A stretch of DNA of 64,000 nucleotides from an uncultured Lachnospiraceae bacterium (GTDB lineage: Bacteria; Bacillota; Clostridia; Lachnospirales; Lachnospiraceae): NCBI GenBank assembly GCA_947174015.1, contig CAMWHJ010000007.1, positions 1 to 64,000 on the forward strand. The letters are read 5' to 3'. The position numbers and the translations under genes are program-made. Below the pieces are notes generated by a model. That model was given only the letters and a program-made list of their open reading frames with translations. It had not been told where the DNA came from and made no database searches. Of the stretch, positions 55,947-64,000 are shown one piece after another. Numbering within the stretch: the stretch's first letter is position 1; the number at the start of each line of letters is the position of its first letter.

Positions 55947-57383
55947 ATGGCAAAGGAAAAGAAATTAGTAGAAGCGATCACTTCCATGGAGGAGGATTTT
56001 GCCCAATGGTATACGGATGTGGTAAAAAAAGCAGAATTAATTGCTTACTCAAGCGTTAAAGGCTGCATGATTATCAAACCGGCAGGCTATGCCATCTGGG
56101 AAAATATCCAGAAGTCCTTGGATGCAAAATTTAAGGAAACCGGTGTGGAAAATTTGTATATGCCACTGTTTATTCCAGAAAGCCTGTTACAAAGAGAAAA
56201 GGATCATGTGGAGGGCTTTGCACCAGAGGTGGCATGGGTCACTTATGGCGGATTAAATGAATTACAGGAGAGACTCTGTGTGAGACCTACTTCTGAGACA
56301 TTATTCTGTGATTTTTATGCCAATGAAGTACAGTCCTACCGGGATTTGCCAAAGGTGTATAATCAGTGGTGTTCCGTAGTCCGTTGGGAGAAGGAAACAC
56401 GTCCATTCCTGCGTTCCAGAGAGTTTTTATGGCAGGAGGGACACACAGTTCATGCAACAGAAGAGGAAGCCATAGAGAGAACCGAGCAGATGCTGAATCT
56501 TTATGCGGATTTCCTGGAGCAGGAACTGGCAATTCCGGTTATCCGGGGAAGAAAGACCGACAAGGAGAAGTTTGCAGGAGCAGAAGCCACCTACACCATT
56601 GAGTCATTAATGCATGATGGCAAGGCATTACAGTCCGGCACAAGCCACAACTTTGGAGACGGATTTGCCAAGGCCTTTGGCATCCAGTACACCGACAGGG
56701 AAAATAAACTGCAGTATGCACATCAGACATCTTGGGGAATGACCACCAGAGTTATCGGAGCTATTATCATGGTACATGGAGATAATTCAGGTCTGGTACT
56801 GCCGCCAAGAATTGCACCCATACAGGCAGCTATCATTCCAATCCAGCAGAATAAGGAGGGCGTTTTAGACAAAGCATATGAGTTAAAGGTGCTTTTAGAA
56901 AAAAGTTTTCAGGTAAAGGTAGATGACAGTGACAAGAGTCCGGGTTGGAAATTTTCCGAACAGGAAATGCGTGGTATTCCTGTTCGTATCGAGTTAGGTC
57001 CTAAGGATATCGAGGCAAATCAGTGTGTGATGGTCCGCAGAGACAACAGAGAGAAAATAGTGGTATCCTTGGATGAAATTCAGAGCAAGCTCGCTGAAGT
57101 TCTTGAGACCATGCAGCAGGATATGTTTGAGAGAGCGAAAAAGCACAGAGATGAACATACTTATGAGGCAAAAAGCTATGAGGAATTTCAGGATACCATT
57201 GCCAATAAGCCGGGATTTGTAAAGGCAATGTGGTGTGGTGATGTGGCATGTGAGGATAAGATTAAAGAAGAGACTACGGCCACTTCCCGCTGTATTCCTT
57301 TTGTGCAGGAACACATTGGAGACACCTGTGTTTGCTGCGGCAGACCTGCCAAAAGTATGGTATACTGGGGAAAAGCATATTAA
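55947..57383 (+). CDS. proS: Prolyl-tRNA synthetase (short, archaeal-type)
   Basis: A 478-aa class II synthetase without the bacterial editing insert, the ProS type 3 form. Class motifs: [15 protein letters not shown] (motif 1), [22 protein letters not shown] (motif 2, split here as [10 protein letters not shown] and [10 protein letters not shown]) and [15 protein letters not shown] (motif 3). The C-terminal zinc-like part has Cys residues ([21 protein letters not shown]). AAAGGAGCAG precedes the ATG. Regulated by the T-box upstream. Confidence 0.95.
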   Translation: MAKEKKLVEAITSMEEDFAQWYTDVVKKAELIAYSSVKGCMIIKPAGYAIWENIQKSLDAKFKETGVENLYMPLFIPESLLQREKDHVEGFAPEVAWVTYGGLNELQERLCVRPTSETLFCDFYANEVQSYRDLPKVYNQWCSVVRWEKETRPFLRSREFLWQEGHTVHATEEEAIERTEQMLNLYADFLEQELAIPVIRGRKTDKEKFAGAEATYTIESLMHDGKALQSGTSHNFGDGFAKAFGIQYTDRENKLQYAHQTSWGMTTRVIGAIIMVHGDNSGLVLPPRIAPIQAAIIPIQQNKEGVLDKAYELKVLLEKSFQVKVDDSDKSPGWKFSEQEMRGIPVRIELGPKDIEANQCVMVRRDNREKIVVSLDEIQSKLAEVLETMQQDMFERAKKHRDEHTYEAKSYEEFQDTIANKPGFVKAMWCGDVACEDKIKEETTATSRCIPFVQEHIGDTCVCCGRPAKSMVYWGKAY

Positions 57384-57411
57384 TAGTATAGTAAATAAAA
57401 GGAGGAGAACC

Positions 57412-58608
57412 ATGAATATTTTGGTAATTAACTGTGGAAGTTCATCATTGAAATATCAACTTATCAACAGCCACAGCGAAGAGGTGCTGGCAAAGGGCTT
57501 ATGTGAGCGTATTGGGGCAAAGGGCAGTGTGCTGACACACAAGACAGCTGACGGAAGAAAGGCAGAAGTAACAGATCCTATGCCGGATCATACCGTGGCG
57601 GTTGAGCTGGTCATTGCAGCTCTCACAGATACAGAGTACGGATGTATTCAGTCCTTAGAGGAAATCGGGGCAGTAGGACACCGCATTGTCCATGGGGGAG
57701 AGAATTTCTCAGAGGCAGTGCTTATTACAGAGGATACCATTCAGGCCATTGAAGCTTGCAGTGGCTTGGCACCACTGCACAATCCGGCAAATCTGATTGG
57801 TGTGCGTGCCTGTCAGAAGGTTATGAAGGATGTGCCCATGGTGGCAGTTTTCGATACCGCATTCCATCAGACCATGCCGGAAAAAGCTTATATGTATGGA
57901 CTGCCCTATGAATACTATGAGAAATACAAGATTCGCCGTTATGGTTTTCACGGAACCTCTCATCAGTTTGTGTCAGAACATGCAGCCGAGATGCTGGGAA
58001 AAGATATTAAGGATTTAAAGATAATTGTATGTCATTTGGGAAATGGTGCCAGTGTAACAGCAGTACAGGGCGGCAAATCGGTGGATACCAGCATGGGACT
58101 TACACCCTTGGAGGGACTTCTGATGGGAACCCGCTGTGGAGATATTGATCCGGCAGTGGTGGAATTTATCTGTAAAAAGGAAAATAAGACAGTAGAAGAA
58201 ACGTTGACTCTTATGAATAAAAAGTCCGGTATGCTGGGGCTGACTGGTATTTCCAGTGATGCCAGAGATGTGGAGGCAGCAGTGAAAGAAGGCAATGAAC
58301 GTGCCATTCTTACCGTAACTACCTTTGCCTATCGTGTGGCAAAATATATTGGTGCATATACGGCAGCCATGAATGGAGTGGACGCCATCTGCTTTACTGC
58401 AGGCTTGGGAGAAAACCATAGACTGCTGCGACAGAGGGTAGCATCTTATCTGGGCTATTTAGGTGCAGAGCTGGATGAAGTGAGAAACGATGTGGCAGGA
58501 GAAGATGCCATTATCTCCACAGACAGTTCCAAAGTAGCTTTGCTTGTGGTGCCCACCAATGAGGAACTTGCCATTGCAAGAGAAACCAGAAAGCTGGTGG
58601 AAAAATAG
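57412..58608 (+). CDS. ackA: Acetate kinase
   Basis: A 398-aa ASKHA-fold enzyme making ATP and acetate from acetyl phosphate. NCGSSSLKYQL, AVGHRIVHGGENF, RRYGFHGTSHQ, CHLGNGASVTAV and CFTAGLGENHRLLRQ are all present. The frame runs upstream into proS, but ATG 57412 follows AAAAGGAGGAG. The usual partner pta is not adjacent. It lies 28 bp after proS with no terminator between, so the T-box could also affect it. Confidence 0.95.
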   Translation: MNILVINCGSSSLKYQLINSHSEEVLAKGLCERIGAKGSVLTHKTADGRKAEVTDPMPDHTVAVELVIAALTDTEYGCIQSLEEIGAVGHRIVHGGENFSEAVLITEDTIQAIEACSGLAPLHNPANLIGVRACQKVMKDVPMVAVFDTAFHQTMPEKAYMYGLPYEYYEKYKIRRYGFHGTSHQFVSEHAAEMLGKDIKDLKIIVCHLGNGASVTAVQGGKSVDTSMGLTPLEGLLMGTRCGDIDPAVVEFICKKENKTVEETLTLMNKKSGMLGLTGISSDARDVEAAVKEGNERAILTVTTFAYRVAKYIGAYTAAMNGVDAICFTAGLGENHRLLRQRVASYLGYLGAELDEVRNDVAGEDAIISTDSSKVALLVVPTNEELAIARETRKLVEK

Positions 58609-58610
58609 AG

Positions 58611-58640
58611 CAGCAAAGCCGGCATAAGCCGGCTTTGCTG
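58611..58640 (+). terminator. Perfect stem after ackA
   Basis: CAGCAAAGCCGGC, ATAA loop, GCCGGCTTTGCTG. No U-run; the next gene begins 20 bp later. Confidence 0.65.
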
Positions 58641-58660
58641 TGCATGAAAGGAAGCATATA

Positions 58661-59992
58661 ATGACAATTCAGCTGCCTGAAAAGGTAAAATATATAATTG
58701 AAGAACTTGAGAGACACGGCTGGGAAGCATATGCGGTGGGAGGCTGTGTCCGGGATAGTCTGTTGGGCAGGAATCCAAATGATTGGGATATCACCACTTC
58801 TGCTAAGCCGGAACAGGTAAAGGAGATTTTTCATAGAACAGTGGATACGGGAATCCAGCATGGAACGGTTACTGTGATGTTAAATAGAGAGGGCTTTGAG
58901 GTAACTACCTATCGTATTGACGGAGAATATGAGGACAACAGGCACCCCAAGGAAGTGATATTTACCTCTGATTTAGTGGAGGATCTAAAGCGCAGAGATT
59001 TTACCATCAATGCCATGGCATATAACCCAAGAACAGGTCTGGTGGATGCCTTTAACGGTATGGAGGATATGAGAAATAAATGCATCCGTTGTGTGGGTAA
59101 TGCAAGGGAACGTTTCTGTGAAGATGCATTAAGAATTCTTCGGGCAGTGCGCTTTGGAGCACAGCTTAAGTTTGCCATTGCTGAGGAAACCAGACAGGCA
59201 ATGAAAGAGCTTTCCGGCAATCTGTCGTACATCAGTGCTGAACGGATTCAAACAGAATTACTGAAGCTTTTGGTATCAGAAGAGCCACAGCGTTTCAAGG
59301 AAGCATATGAGCTGGGTATTACAGGAATTATACTGCCGGAATTTGATGAGATTATGACTTGTACACAGGAAAATATTCATCATTGTTATACAGTGGGGCA
59401 GCATACCTTGGAGAGTTTACAGCATATAGAACCAGACAAAGTATTAAGACTTGCCCTGCTGTTTCACGATTTTGGAAAGCCAAAGACAAAAACCATGGAT
59501 GAACAGCAAACGGCTCATTTTTGCGGACATGCCATGGAAAGTGCCAGAATGGCAGAAACAATTATGAAGCGGCTGAAATTTGACAATGATACCATGGGTA
59601 AGGTTGTCAAACTAGTGGAACTGCACGACCACCGCCCGTTGCTGAAAAAGAAAAGCGTAAAAAAGTTAATTGTAAAGTCAGGACCGGAGTTATTTCTCCC
59701 ACTGCTGAAAGTAAAGTATGCAGATACCATGGCTCAGAGCAGGTACCGGCGGGAAGAAAAGCTGGCTTATTTGGCAGAATTAAAGTGCATTTATGAAAGG
59801 GTACTAGAGGAAAAGGAATGTATTTCCCTAAAGGAACTGGCGGTGAATGGAAAAGATATGATAGCCTTGGGTGTTCCGCAGGGAAAACGTATGGGGGAAA
59901 TCTTAAAGGAATTGTTTGAACTGGTCTTAGAAGAACCGGAAAGAAACAATAGGGAAGAACTCTTGGCATTGGTAAAGGAAAGATATTTATGA
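58661..59992 (+). CDS. cca: CCA tRNA nucleotidyltransferase with HD domain
   Basis: A 443-aa class II nucleotidyltransferase that adds or repairs the tRNA CCA end. AVGGCVRDSLLGRNPNDWD carries the metal aspartates (Asp41, Asp43), RRDFTINAMAYN and EDALRILRAVRFGAQL follow, and an HD phosphohydrolase domain (LLFHDFGKPKTK, HFCGHAMESARMAE, ELHDHR) sits in the second half. AAAGGAAG precedes ATG 58661. Confidence 0.92.
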   Translation: MTIQLPEKVKYIIEELERHGWEAYAVGGCVRDSLLGRNPNDWDITTSAKPEQVKEIFHRTVDTGIQHGTVTVMLNREGFEVTTYRIDGEYEDNRHPKEVIFTSDLVEDLKRRDFTINAMAYNPRTGLVDAFNGMEDMRNKCIRCVGNARERFCEDALRILRAVRFGAQLKFAIAEETRQAMKELSGNLSYISAERIQTELLKLLVSEEPQRFKEAYELGITGIILPEFDEIMTCTQENIHHCYTVGQHTLESLQHIEPDKVLRLALLFHDFGKPKTKTMDEQQTAHFCGHAMESARMAETIMKRLKFDNDTMGKVVKLVELHDHRPLLKKKSVKKLIVKSGPELFLPLLKVKYADTMAQSRYRREEKLAYLAELKCIYERVLEEKECISLKELAVNGKDMIALGVPQGKRMGEILKELFELVLEEPERNNREELLALVKERYL

Positions 59993-60073
59993 AGAAATGC
60001 AGAGGTTCTATACAAGACTGTGCAGTTTTATGTGTAAGTTTACTATAATAAAGGAGAAAGAGGATTTGGTTTT

Positions 60074-61759
60074 ATGAAGAAAACAAAGATAATTGCACTG
60101 ATTTTGGCAATGTCAATGGCGGCAACAGGATGCGGCAAGGAGTCTGACCGGCAGATAAATCCGGAGAATCAGATGGAACATAGTGATGTCAGTGAGGAAA
60201 TCACCGAAAATCCGGAATTAGAAAGTCAGGATACAGACATAGAGGCGGAAGGTAATCAGGAGGAAGAGAACAATGCTGCCCAAAATCAGGTGGAGATTAC
60301 CCAAGAAACCATAAAAGACAAGGTGGTGGCACAGGACGGTACAGTGGTTTTTGAATACAGCTATGAGATGCCGGTGATTACTGTATCAGGAAATCAGCAG
60401 GCAACAGAAGCCATTCGGGCAGATGTGGAGACAGTGAAGGAAAATTTTTTGAAAAACGCTAAGGAATACGGTCAGACTGCCAGGGAAGATTATGAAGGAA
60501 TTACCGATGAAACACAGAAAGAACAGTTTTTTGCTTACAGTGCTGAAAGTTTCTATCGTGTCAGCTATCAAAACGATAAAATAATTTCTATTGTATATTC
60601 ATCTTACAGTTATCTGGGCGGTCCTCATGGAAACAGCATACAGACCACTGCCAATTACAGTTTTGAAACGGGAGAAAAGTTCAACTTTGACAGTTTTTTT
60701 GAAGATAAGGAAAGTGCTATGGCGGATATTAAGGCATTGGTTTTAAAGCAGTGTGAAAGCTCTTATTATAACCAGAGGCTTCTGGAAGGTTATGAGAAGT
60801 CTCTGGATGAGGTTTTGACAGAAGAATATTGGTATTTTGGAAAAAGCGGCATGATGTTTATTTCAAACGCATATATGTTGGCATCTTATGCTGCCGGCAG
60901 TTTTGATTTTATTATCCCTTATTCTGAGATGCCAAAGACAAAATCAGAATTTATAACACAGGATGTATATCTCTATCCGGCATCTTATGGAACTACTGTC
61001 CAGGCAGATTTAGATGGGGATGGCATCCAGGAAGAGGTATGCTATAATATAGTAGAAGAACCGGTACCGGAGACAGAACAAGAGGAATATGCGGTAACTG
61101 GTGAGCAGACAGCTTTCTTAAGTATCAATGGGCAGGATTATACAGGGGTACTGAATGATAAGGCAGGATATTTTGTAGAAAATCCAAGTTCTCATTACTA
61201 TCTGGTGGATTTGGATGAGACGGACTCCTATGTGGAGCTGGCAATCGGGGATTATGGACTTAATGATTATATGCTGACGTTTTTCCTGCGATATGATAAG
61301 GGAGAACTGATATATCTTGGCTGTATTGATGACTTGTTGGAAAGTGACAGCTGTAAGCTCCTGGGAAAGGGAAATTTGACAGCAAGAGAACATTCCAATC
61401 TGCTGGAGACGGTGGATTACATCTATGATTATAAGCTTGTGGATGGGGAAATCAGGGAGCAGCCCAAGGACTGGTATACCATTGACAATGACAGTCTTCC
61501 TGAGGAATATCAAGTACACAAAATCTTAAAGAATGTAACAGTATACACAGAAAACAATACAGACAGTGAGAGCAAAACATTGACACCAGAGGATGGTTCT
61601 GTCAGATTTGTGGCATCCGACAACAAGGAGTGGGTGAAGCTTACAATGGAGGATGGAAGTGTTTATTACCTGCATATGACAGGTATGATTGAAATAGACA
61701 GTGCAGGGGTCACAGAGATTGCCCCGGAGGTATTTGAAAACTTGCTTTTAGCAGGTTAA
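60074..61759 (+). CDS. Lipoprotein with DUF4163 (PdaC-like) and DUF3298 domains
   Basis: A 561-aa lipoprotein. MAATGC makes Cys20 the lipidated residue. An acidic, Glu-rich linker (25-75) leads to a DUF4163-like part (about 80-170) and a DUF3298/RsiV-like part (YSSYSYLGGPHGNS, GEKFNFDSFF, FIIPYSEM), ending near 300. The last 250 residues are a separate beta-rich domain starting with DLDGDGIQEEV, an EF-hand-like calcium loop. Function unknown; wall-associated sensing or binding is likely. Confidence 0.85.
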   Translation: MKKTKIIALILAMSMAATGCGKESDRQINPENQMEHSDVSEEITENPELESQDTDIEAEGNQEEENNAAQNQVEITQETIKDKVVAQDGTVVFEYSYEMPVITVSGNQQATEAIRADVETVKENFLKNAKEYGQTAREDYEGITDETQKEQFFAYSAESFYRVSYQNDKIISIVYSSYSYLGGPHGNSIQTTANYSFETGEKFNFDSFFEDKESAMADIKALVLKQCESSYYNQRLLEGYEKSLDEVLTEEYWYFGKSGMMFISNAYMLASYAAGSFDFIIPYSEMPKTKSEFITQDVYLYPASYGTTVQADLDGDGIQEEVCYNIVEEPVPETEQEEYAVTGEQTAFLSINGQDYTGVLNDKAGYFVENPSSHYYLVDLDETDSYVELAIGDYGLNDYMLTFFLRYDKGELIYLGCIDDLLESDSCKLLGKGNLTAREHSNLLETVDYIYDYKLVDGEIREQPKDWYTIDNDSLPEEYQVHKILKNVTVYTENNTDSESKTLTPEDGSVRFVASDNKEWVKLTMEDGSVYYLHMTGMIEIDSAGVTEIAPEVFENLLLAG

Positions 61760-61763
61760 AGGC

Positions 61764-61797
61764 AAGGCAGGGCAGAAGAATTTTGTCCTGCCTTGTT
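61764..61797 (+). terminator. Terminator of the lipoprotein gene
   Basis: CAAGGCAGGGCA pairs with TGTCCTGCCTTG, followed by a T-rich stretch. Confidence 0.8.
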
Positions 61798-61898
61798 CTA
61801 TTTTAGCAGTTTTCCCCATAGGATGTTATTGCACACATAAAGATCGCTTTGTAATGTGTGCAGGCAGGAAAGCCACTAAAATCAAAGGGGGAATGTGT

Positions 61899-62891
61899 GT
61901 GAATGAGAAAGGAATCAGTGTGTTGGAGGAGTATCCGCTGGAAGTATACTCCGTAAGAAAAGGCAGAGGCATACTGATAGCAGACACCAGCGAAGGTCTT
62001 AAAAAGCTTGTGGAATTTAAAGGCATGCCCGGACACGCAGACTTTCAGAATCAGGTACAGGAGAAGCTGTGGGAGCAGGCCGGTATCAAGACAGACCGGT
62101 TTGTTAAGAACAGGGATAATCAACTGATCACTATAGATAAGGATGGCAGGAAATATGTGTTAAAAGAGCATGTGCAGGGCAGTGAATGTGACTTGAAAAG
62201 CGAACAGGATATTATTGTGCTGGTGCAAAATTTAGCCAGGCTTCATAAACACCTGAGGCTTCGTGAAAATTTACAACAACCACCTGAGTTTTTTTCAAGA
62301 CAGCTTTTGGAAGAAGAATTTGAAAAACACAATAGAGAACTCCGAAAAATTCGTAAATTCATTCGTAAAAGAAGCAGCAACTCAGACTTTGAAAACAGAT
62401 TTTTAAAGGAGTTTGAGTTGTTTTACAGTCAGGGAGAAGAGGCGTTGGAGCTGTTGAAAAAATCGGATGGTAAACGGTTGACAGAGGAGAGTATTCTTCA
62501 GGGGCTTATATGCCATGGAGATTATAATTACCATAATGTACTGTTGGAGAAAAAAGGCAGTGTCACAGTAAATTTTGAAAAGTGTCATGTAGGCATTCAA
62601 ATGGAAGATTTATACCATTTCATGCGAAAAATTCTGGAGAAAAATAATTGGGATATCCGACTGGGCAGAAGAATATTTACCGAATATAGCAATGTGCGTT
62701 CCATCAGCAGAGCAGAGCGGGAAAATCTCTACATACGGTTAAAATACCCGGAAAAATTCTGGAAGCTGGCAAATCAGTATTATAACAGCAACAAGGCATG
62801 GATATCGGGAAAAACCATAGAAAAGTTGGAAATTACTGCCGCCCAGAATCAACACAAACAGGAATTTTTATGGAAATTTAAGGATTTTTAA
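61899..62891 (+). CDS. CotS-family spore coat protein (kinase-like)
   Basis: A 330-aa APH-fold protein. Degenerate kinase features: YVLKEHVQGSECD (lysine and glutamate region), CHGDYNYHNVLL (His, Asp, Asn of the catalytic loop), but VNFEKCHVGIQMEDLYHFMR has Asn in place of the second metal Asp. That substitution is, from memory, common among Clostridia CotS proteins. Spore coat or coat-assembly role by family. GTG 61899 has AGGGGG 7 nt upstream and is preferred over ATG 61893 and 61854. An upstream stem end gives it its own transcript. Confidence 0.8.
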   Translation: MNEKGISVLEEYPLEVYSVRKGRGILIADTSEGLKKLVEFKGMPGHADFQNQVQEKLWEQAGIKTDRFVKNRDNQLITIDKDGRKYVLKEHVQGSECDLKSEQDIIVLVQNLARLHKHLRLRENLQQPPEFFSRQLLEEEFEKHNRELRKIRKFIRKRSSNSDFENRFLKEFELFYSQGEEALELLKKSDGKRLTEESILQGLICHGDYNYHNVLLEKKGSVTVNFEKCHVGIQMEDLYHFMRKILEKNNWDIRLGRRIFTEYSNVRSISRAERENLYIRLKYPEKFWKLANQYYNSNKAWISGKTIEKLEITAAQNQHKQEFLWKFKDF

Positions 62892-62968
62892 AATCAAAGG
62901 CTCTGTTATGCAAAATTAAGAATACCTTGCCAGGCAAAGCTTTCTGCCTGATTTATCTGTGGAATCCA

Positions 62969-63024
62969 AAAAGATAGCAGATAGTACTTAGCAAATTAGC
63001 TGCAGGTTCTATCTGCTTTCTTTC
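62969..63024 (+). terminator. Terminator of the CotS-type gene
   Basis: AGCAGATAG pairs with CTATCTGCT across a 24-nt loop, then TTCTTTCTGTTTT. Confidence 0.6.
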
Positions 63025-63142
63025 TGTTTTGGTGACAACTTTTAATAAAAAATTAAAGATTTTACAAAATATTCCGTTTCCTTTTTAAGAAAAGTATTAT
63101 ATAATAAATTAGGATTACAATAGAAATGTAAGGAAAATAAGT

Positions 63143-64000
63143 ATGAAGAAAATATATTTTGCATTGATAAGCATTGGTTTTCTTATGTGTTTGTTGATGG
63201 GATGCAGCAGCAGGACACAAAAAACTTCTGTCATTCCATCACAAACGGCGGAAAATGAAGAACTAAATTCAAAAGAAGATGATGTTCCTCTCACCAAGGA
63301 TACAGCCATTGTGATTTCTGTGGATACGGATAACCAGGTGGTTCGTTTACAGAGTACAAGCACTGGCGAGACGATGATTCTGACCTACACAGGTGGTTGT
63401 GATGTGCGGAATAAATATGATGAGATTATGTCCATGACACAGTTAGAACCAGGGGAAATTGTAGATTTTTCTTATGTGGTGTCCAAGAAAAAGATGTATT
63501 CTCTGAATATATCGGATACAGCATGGGAATATAAGGATGTAAGAAATCTTGTCATTGATGAATTGGGACGTACCATGTCTATTGCCAAGGATATGTACCA
63601 GTATGACAATCTTCTGGTGATTGTCTCCGAAGGTGAGAAAGCTATGCTGATGGATCTTAATGCAGCAGATACTCTGATTCTCAGGGGGATAGGTAAGCAG
63701 GTCTGTTCCATTGTGGTAGATAAGGGGCATGGTTATGTAAAGCTGAAAAATGAAGACTATTTTGTAGGCGGCTTTGTCAGTGTGGGACAGGAGGCGGTGA
63801 AACCTGTAACCAAAGAGATGATGCTGGTGGTACCAGAGGGGAATTATAATATGTCCATTTCAAAAAACGGTGTGGGCGGTACCAAGAGCATAACGGTTAC
63901 CCGCAATGAGGAAACGATGGTGGATGTGGGCAGCTTAAGGGGTGCTCAGATAGAGCAGGGCGGTGTAAAATTTAACATCAGCCCCAAGGAAGCCAGACTT
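63143..64000 (+). CDS. Lipoprotein with a PEGA-like domain, cut by the window end
   Basis: An ORF of at least 286 codons runs off the end. MCLLMGC makes Cys21 the lipidated residue. After an acidic linker a beta-rich domain (about 45-215) follows, then VPEGNYNMSISKNGVGGTKS, which resembles a PEGA surface domain. AAGGAAAATAAG precedes the ATG. Function unknown. Confidence 0.8.
   Translation, partial: MKKIYFALISIGFLMCLLMGCSSRTQKTSVIPSQTAENEELNSKEDDVPLTKDTAIVISVDTDNQVVRLQSTSTGETMILTYTGGCDVRNKYDEIMSMTQLEPGEIVDFSYVVSKKKMYSLNISDTAWEYKDVRNLVIDELGRTMSIAKDMYQYDNLLVIVSEGEKAMLMDLNAADTLILRGIGKQVCSIVVDKGHGYVKLKNEDYFVGGFVSVGQEAVKPVTKEMMLVVPEGNYNMSISKNGVGGTKSITVTRNEETMVDVGSLRGAQIEQGGVKFNISPKEARL

Noticed and set aside
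57235..57411. An N-terminal extension of acetate kinase into proS
   Set aside because: The conserved start and a strong ribosome site are at 57412; the extension is proS in another frame.

Overview
The window looks like a chromosomal segment of a low-GC, Gram-positive, spore-forming Clostridia, most likely of the Lachnospiraceae. I base this on the spore genes (an SpmA-type protein and a CotS-type kinase), the T-box leader in front of proS, the yaaO/yaaR/holB/ricT/trmN6/rsmI gene order, purine-rich GGAGG ribosome sites, and proteins common in gut Lachnospiraceae (a YitT protein, DUF305, a glucan-binding/SleB hydrolase, and an MscL with a zinc-ribbon tail). No tRNA, rRNA or CRISPR array was seen.

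Layout. 0-9.1 kb is accessory: a protein with a TIR-like domain and a short ORF behind it cut off by an IS200 remnant; a promoter followed by a multi-helix RNA leading into a 52-aa gene; a 1117-aa XRE-type unknown; and a three-gene cluster (flippase-like membrane protein, APH-type phosphotransferase, HAD phosphatase). 9.6-15.2 kb holds a secreted zinc metallopeptidase with three starch-binding-like modules and two immunity-type genes without an evident toxin. 15.3-22.4 kb carries an AraC regulator, a GDP-mannose/GDP-fucose operon (gmd-fcl-manC-manA) and glmM. 22.6-32.5 kb has DUF305, sfsA, a rhomboid protease, a MacA/MacB-type exporter, a SleB-type hydrolase and an ECF sigma/anti-sigma pair. 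32.8-33.2 kb is a probable type I toxin-antitoxin locus. 33.3-41.7 kb is a conserved housekeeping block. 41.7-42.6 kb is a graveyard of mobile-element remnants. 42.7-50.5 kb has a chemoreceptor, a possible orphan RNA, a MATE exporter, spmA, a C39-type peptidase and a VanRS-like two-component system. 51.1-64 kb has a TPR-GGDEF protein, a YitT protein, proS with its T-box, ackA, cca, two lipoproteins (the last cut by the window edge) and a CotS-type kinase.

Two things stand out. First, a 133-bp three-hairpin repeat with GTAACTRTTCAGTA ends occurs as six roughly standard-length copies (five complete, plus one at the window edge whose outer flank is missing) and one enlarged 211-bp copy; the five complete copies are flanked by exact 8-bp target duplications. 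This is a non-autonomous element with the hallmarks of the IS66 family, and many short relics of it lie upstream of genes. Second, the segment 2244-2537 has a near-consensus promoter whose expected start coincides with the first base of a nested set of perfect helices, including a three-way junction and a pseudoknot. The last segment before the ribosome site of a 52-aa gene repeats one arm of the longest helix, so two exclusive folds are possible. I do not recognise it, and it is the best candidate here for an undescribed regulatory RNA.
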